This document shows positions 22,115-25,134 of a stretch of 25,134 nt of DNA, piece by piece. The stretch is from JAVBNN01 sp031551525. GTDB lineage: Bacteria; Bacillota; Negativicutes; Acidaminococcales; JAISLQ01. Under the pieces are notes generated by a model that was not told the origin of the DNA, searched no databases, and saw only the letters and a program-made list of their open reading frames with translations. Numbering within the stretch: position 1 is the stretch's first letter; each line of letters begins with the position of its first letter. Both the position numbers and the translations under genes were made by a program. The stretch lies in contig JAVBNN010000019.1 in NCBI GenBank assembly GCA_031551525.1, positions 1 to 25,134 of the forward strand, given 5' to 3'.

Positions 22115-22145
22115 GTTTTCCTCCTGAAAACTTATAGTCGGCAAT

Positions 22146-22186
22146 ATTATACGCTAAATCATATAAATTTGCACTACCTTTGGCAA
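22146..22186 (-). promoter_or_regulatory. Two overlapping promoters for the small membrane protein gene
   Basis: On the minus strand TTGCCA (22186-22181) with TATGAT (22163-22158), and GTGCAA (22174-22169) with TATAAT (22151-22146). Each pair has a 17-base spacer. Both point at the gene starting at 22114. Confidence 0.6.
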
Positions 22187-22264
22187 AAAAACGAAAGTGT
22201 CTTGGCAAGACTTGTTCTTCCGTGTTAAGCTAAGATTATGCTAGGAAAGCGGTGGATGTTTTTG

Positions 22265-23485
22265 ATGGACAAAGCCGGAAAAAGCAGGGAGGCCCTTTGG
22301 TCTACTGGTATGGTCGCTTTGATAACGGCCATATGTTTGCTGGGCGATTCGATGATGTATGTCGTATTGCCGATTTATTGGCGGGAGTTCGGGCTAGATT
22401 CGCTCTGGCAGGTAGGCGTACTTTTGTCGGTCAATCGCATGGTGCGTCTTCCTTTTAACCGCCTGGCGGTAAATATGTATGGATGCATGGGACGCCGGGG
22501 AGGCGTTTTGCTGTCTATAGCACTATCGATTGTAACAACGGCGGCGTATTCTTTTTTTGAGGGCTTCTGGCTGTTGTTTGTTGTGCGCTGTTTGTGGGGA
22601 ATGGCCTGGACATTTTTGCGGTTGGGCGCCTATTTTTCTATTTTGGAGTTTGCCGCGTTATCTGACCGTGGACAGCATATGGGCGTTTATAATGGTGTTT
22701 TTCGTCTGGGCAGCCTATTTGGTATGCTGGTGGGAGCTGTGTTGGCAGATCAGTATGGGCCGCTGGTGCCGGGTTGGCTGTTTGCCCTGTGTGGATTTGC
22801 GGCGATTCCGTTGGCACTTGGGCATGTGCCGCCCGCGCCGGTAAAAAGTAGCGGCAGTTATCAAAATGCTGATTGGTTGTCTTTATTTGGTGATCGTATG
22901 GCTGCCAAACTGCTGGCAACCAGTTTTTGCACTGCGCTGGTGTATCAGGGGCTGTTTGTTTCCATGCTCAGTTATCTAACGGCTGAATTGGCTATAACTA
23001 TACCGCTAATGGCCGCTATAGGGTTTGGCGCGGCCAGTATTTCCGGCTTACTGCAAGCAGTTCGTTGGACTTGGGAACCTTTTTTGGCGCCTAAGCTGGG
23101 CCGCCTTTCGGACGGGGCAATAGGGCGGCGCTGGCTGCTGAAAAACTTTTGCCTGATGGGTGCGGCGCTTTTGGCGGTAATTTCTTTTTCTCTGCCGGTC
23201 TCATTATGGGTGCTGGCGGTGCTGCTGTTGCAAATGACAGGGACAGGCATTACTACAGTTGTTGACGCAGCTGCTGCGGATATAGCGTTGCATAAAAAAA
23301 ACCAGTCATTAGTTATGAGCGCCCATGCCTTTGGCATAGATCTTGGCTCGGCGCTGGGGCCGATAGTCGGCTATGGTCTAAACAGCATTTTGGGCATACA
23401 CTCTCCGTTTATACTTGCTGCAGTGGTTTTGTTCGGAGTTGGTCTGATCTGGCGGACAGACGCCGGTTCTGATGTGATAAGGTGA
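22265..23485 (+). CDS. MFS transporter
   Basis: A major facilitator of 406 aa from ATG 22265, with GGTGG nine bases upstream. ATG 22238 gives 415 aa but has no ribosome binding site and lies next to a possible -10 box (TAAGAT 22231-22236). About 12 hydrophobic segments are visible. The loop between helices 2 and 3 is NMYGCMGRRGGVLLS, and FRLGSLFGMLVGAVLADQYG and HAFGIDLGSALGPIVGYGLN recall the MFS signature regions of each half. The opening GDSMMYVVLPIYWREFGLDS resembles the DHA1-type exporters. The substrate is unknown. It is transcribed away from the small membrane protein gene and ends 79 bp before the next gene. Confidence 0.88.
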   Translation: MDKAGKSREALWSTGMVALITAICLLGDSMMYVVLPIYWREFGLDSLWQVGVLLSVNRMVRLPFNRLAVNMYGCMGRRGGVLLSIALSIVTTAAYSFFEGFWLLFVVRCLWGMAWTFLRLGAYFSILEFAALSDRGQHMGVYNGVFRLGSLFGMLVGAVLADQYGPLVPGWLFALCGFAAIPLALGHVPPAPVKSSGSYQNADWLSLFGDRMAAKLLATSFCTALVYQGLFVSMLSYLTAELAITIPLMAAIGFGAASISGLLQAVRWTWEPFLAPKLGRLSDGAIGRRWLLKNFCLMGAALLAVISFSLPVSLWVLAVLLLQMTGTGITTVVDAAAADIALHKKNQSLVMSAHAFGIDLGSALGPIVGYGLNSILGIHSPFILAAVVLFGVGLIWRTDAGSDVIR

Positions 23486-23564
23486 AAGTTTTGCAGTTGA
23501 GCAGGGAAAAATGAAGATGCGACGAATAATTATCAAAACTGCGCTAAAAAATTAGGGGGTCGGG

Positions 23565-25064
23565 ATGATGAAAAATGCCTGCAGGCTACTGGCTTTTTGT
23601 TTTATGGCGATATTTTTACTTGCCAATAATGTATCGGCTAAACATAAGGCGTTAGGGTCGCTTGAAGAGATGCGCAAATACCAGGGGGCGGAACTTTTGG
23701 GAGCGGCCGACCGGGCAGCTTATAAATTGTCGGGGGAAGACCGGGACGTTTTGGTGCTTTTACTGGAGAGCGAGCTAAAGAAGAACTTGCCCGGAGTAGT
23801 TGCGCAGTTTGCCAGCCAAGACACCCAAGAAGTAATGCGCAGCGCCTTTGGTGACAGATTTGACGCAGAGAGGATCGATAGCGTAGCGGACTATACGGTG
23901 CGCGGTATGCTGCGGCAAGTGCTCGATAGCGGCTATATAATAGAACAAAAAGACGGACGATTTTATCCGGCGCTGGATTACGGCTATCTTTACGATACTT
24001 ATGCGGGAAGAACTTCAGGCCAAGTCGGGGAATATTTTTACCTGCGCAAGGCCTGGTCACTTGCGCAACCAACACATTTGTCATCCAGAGCGGTTTTTCT
24101 GGTCATGGCGGAAAAATACCTAAAAAAATATCCGAACGCTTTTCGTAAACCAGATGTCAATTATTTATACAGGGAGCAATTATTTTCATATTTTCTAATA
24201 AAGCAGGGAAAGGGATTTTCTCCCAATGTTACTGATGAAGACCGCCAACTGCCGGATGTGTTGAATGCTGCTACTGCCGCCAGCTATCGCCAGTTGGCTA
24301 AAGAATTTTCCGATAGCCGGTCTGGGCGGTTTGCCAAGCAGATATTATTAGTATGGGAAAAAGCAGGCTATAATAGAACTTCCGATGTAGAAAAAAAGCT
24401 GGTTGAATACGGCCAGCAAATGGACGATGCGACTATGGAAAAAGTAGAGGGCGTATATACTGATGATTTTGGGGTGGGCGTATTTAAAGCGGCCGCCAGC
24501 AAAGATTATCTGGCTGTGCAAGGTAAAGCGGACCTCTTGATTGAGGGCAGCATGAAACTGACCGGTAAAAAAGACGGGTACATCGTAGCGGTGGTCGAGG
24601 GAGTACGCGCGAAAAATTTACCACAAAGTGTTGCCGAAGTAATTTACCAAGAGGCTTTTATCGTGGATAGGGTGCTTTCGGTCAGCCCCTGGCAACTGGA
24701 TAGTAAACTTTTTCCGGCAGACTTCCTATTGCTTGGGGTGGAGCCTTTTTGGAATATGCGTATTTTGACTGGCGATGAAGTGATATTTGACCAGGCTTCT
24801 GCAGAAACGGCGGAGGTTTTTCCTTATAGCACGCCGGTAAAAGAGAAATGTTCAGAGCATAAAAGCCGCTGTTGGCATTATGACTTAAAAAAAGGTCTGC
24901 CGGGCGTAGAACGGCGGTTGCAGGTCGTGATAGTAAAAGAGGCGGCGCGTGACCCAATGGCCGGGATACAATACAAATATCAAGCCCAGGTAGAGTTTGA
25001 CGGACATATTTACGAAGGTTTCGCTTTCCGGCCAAGTGATAAATTGGTCAATCCTAACAAATGA
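23565..25064 (+). CDS. Large exported protein with C-terminal GxEPFW (COG3650-like) domain
   Basis: 499 aa from ATG 23565; the next codon but one offers ATG 23568, better spaced from GGGGGT at 23555-23560. The N-terminus is a signal peptide (MMKNACRLLAFCFMAIFLLA, cleavage after VSA near residue 25). Residues 26-270 are mainly helical and unassigned. Residues about 305-375 look like a small beta domain (DYLAVQGKADLLIEG...DGYIVAVVEGVRAKNL). The C-terminus from about 392 reads LLGVEPFWNMRI, later DPMAGIQYKYQAQVEFDG and YEGFAF. This matches the pattern G-x-E-P-F-W ... Y-x-Y-x-A-x-V ... Y-x-G of small COG3650-type periplasmic/lipoprotein domains. It has two cysteines near residues 429 and 436. Function unknown; location outside the cytoplasm is inferred. 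Confidence 0.82.
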   Translation: MMKNACRLLAFCFMAIFLLANNVSAKHKALGSLEEMRKYQGAELLGAADRAAYKLSGEDRDVLVLLLESELKKNLPGVVAQFASQDTQEVMRSAFGDRFDAERIDSVADYTVRGMLRQVLDSGYIIEQKDGRFYPALDYGYLYDTYAGRTSGQVGEYFYLRKAWSLAQPTHLSSRAVFLVMAEKYLKKYPNAFRKPDVNYLYREQLFSYFLIKQGKGFSPNVTDEDRQLPDVLNAATAASYRQLAKEFSDSRSGRFAKQILLVWEKAGYNRTSDVEKKLVEYGQQMDDATMEKVEGVYTDDFGVGVFKAAASKDYLAVQGKADLLIEGSMKLTGKKDGYIVAVVEGVRAKNLPQSVAEVIYQEAFIVDRVLSVSPWQLDSKLFPADFLLLGVEPFWNMRILTGDEVIFDQASAETAEVFPYSTPVKEKCSEHKSRCWHYDLKKGLPGVERRLQVVIVKEAARDPMAGIQYKYQAQVEFDGHIYEGFAFRPSDKLVNPNK

Positions 25065-25072
25065 CGCGCGAT

Positions 25073-25103
25073 AAATTCATGAAAAAGAATTTGTCATGAA
25101 TTT
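25073..25103. repeat. Perfect inverted repeat after the last gene
   Basis: AAATTCATGA (25073-25082) and TCATGAATTT (25094-25103) form a 10-bp perfect stem with an 11-nt loop, 8 bp after the stop codon. It is AT-rich and lacks a following T run, so it is a weak terminator at best. An operator for the region beyond the window is possible. Confidence 0.5.
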
Positions 25104-25134
25104 CATCAGGCTATTTACAAAATAAAATTTCTTT

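Overview
The window looks like chromosomal DNA from an anaerobic member of the Firmicutes, probably class Negativicutes. That is inference from gene content: an Rnf complex in the order C-D-G-E, a two-subunit iron-sulfur L-serine dehydratase, a DUF1847 protein, a CstA-type transporter, strong AGGAGG-type ribosome binding sites, and frequent GTG/TTG starts. No species is claimed.

Layout. Positions 1-3348 (minus) carry rnfC-rnfD-rnfG-rnfE, an ion-pumping ferredoxin:NAD oxidoreductase operon whose last visible gene, rnfE, runs off the left edge. A divergent intergenic region leads to a YigZ/IMPACT protein (3542-4180) and a small membrane protein (4241-4516). The L-serine dehydratase genes sdaAB-sdaAA (4576-6128) follow and meet a convergent minus-strand pair, an Fsr-like MFS exporter and a small exported aromatic-rich protein (6129-7656). 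Two tRNA-Ser genes (UGA and GCU) lie at 7794-8044, each with its own promoter. Behind them is about 0.95 kb of AT-rich relics: a possible gene 3' end with a terminator, a 62-codon minus-strand open fragment, and the left end of an IS3-family element with a decayed orfA.

From 9010 on come an orphan LpdD-like protein with a structured leader, a DedA membrane protein, a CstA-family transporter, a minus-strand two-component pair (triple-PAS hybrid histidine kinase plus an unusual response regulator), a DUF1847 protein, then MATE transporter, YcjF/DUF697-type GTPase, TM2 protein and threonine synthase in close order. A minus-strand small membrane protein, an MFS transporter and a 499-aa exported protein with a GxEPFW domain finish the window.

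How the genes fit together: L-serine dehydratase makes pyruvate and ammonia. Rnf couples reduced ferredoxin and NADH to an ion gradient. CstA-family carriers import peptides or pyruvate. This suggests amino-acid or peptide fermentation (inference).

The most unusual feature is in rnfD. The covalent-FMN attachment motif lies in a 39-bp unit present three times in tandem, giving three D-A-x-S-x-A-T motifs instead of one. Secondary points are the terminator-bearing leader of the LpdD-like gene, the repeated PAS units of the kinase and a helical module shared by the kinase and its partner regulator, and the decayed mobile DNA beside the tRNA-Ser pair. I see no CRISPR array, intact mobile element or recognisable defence system.
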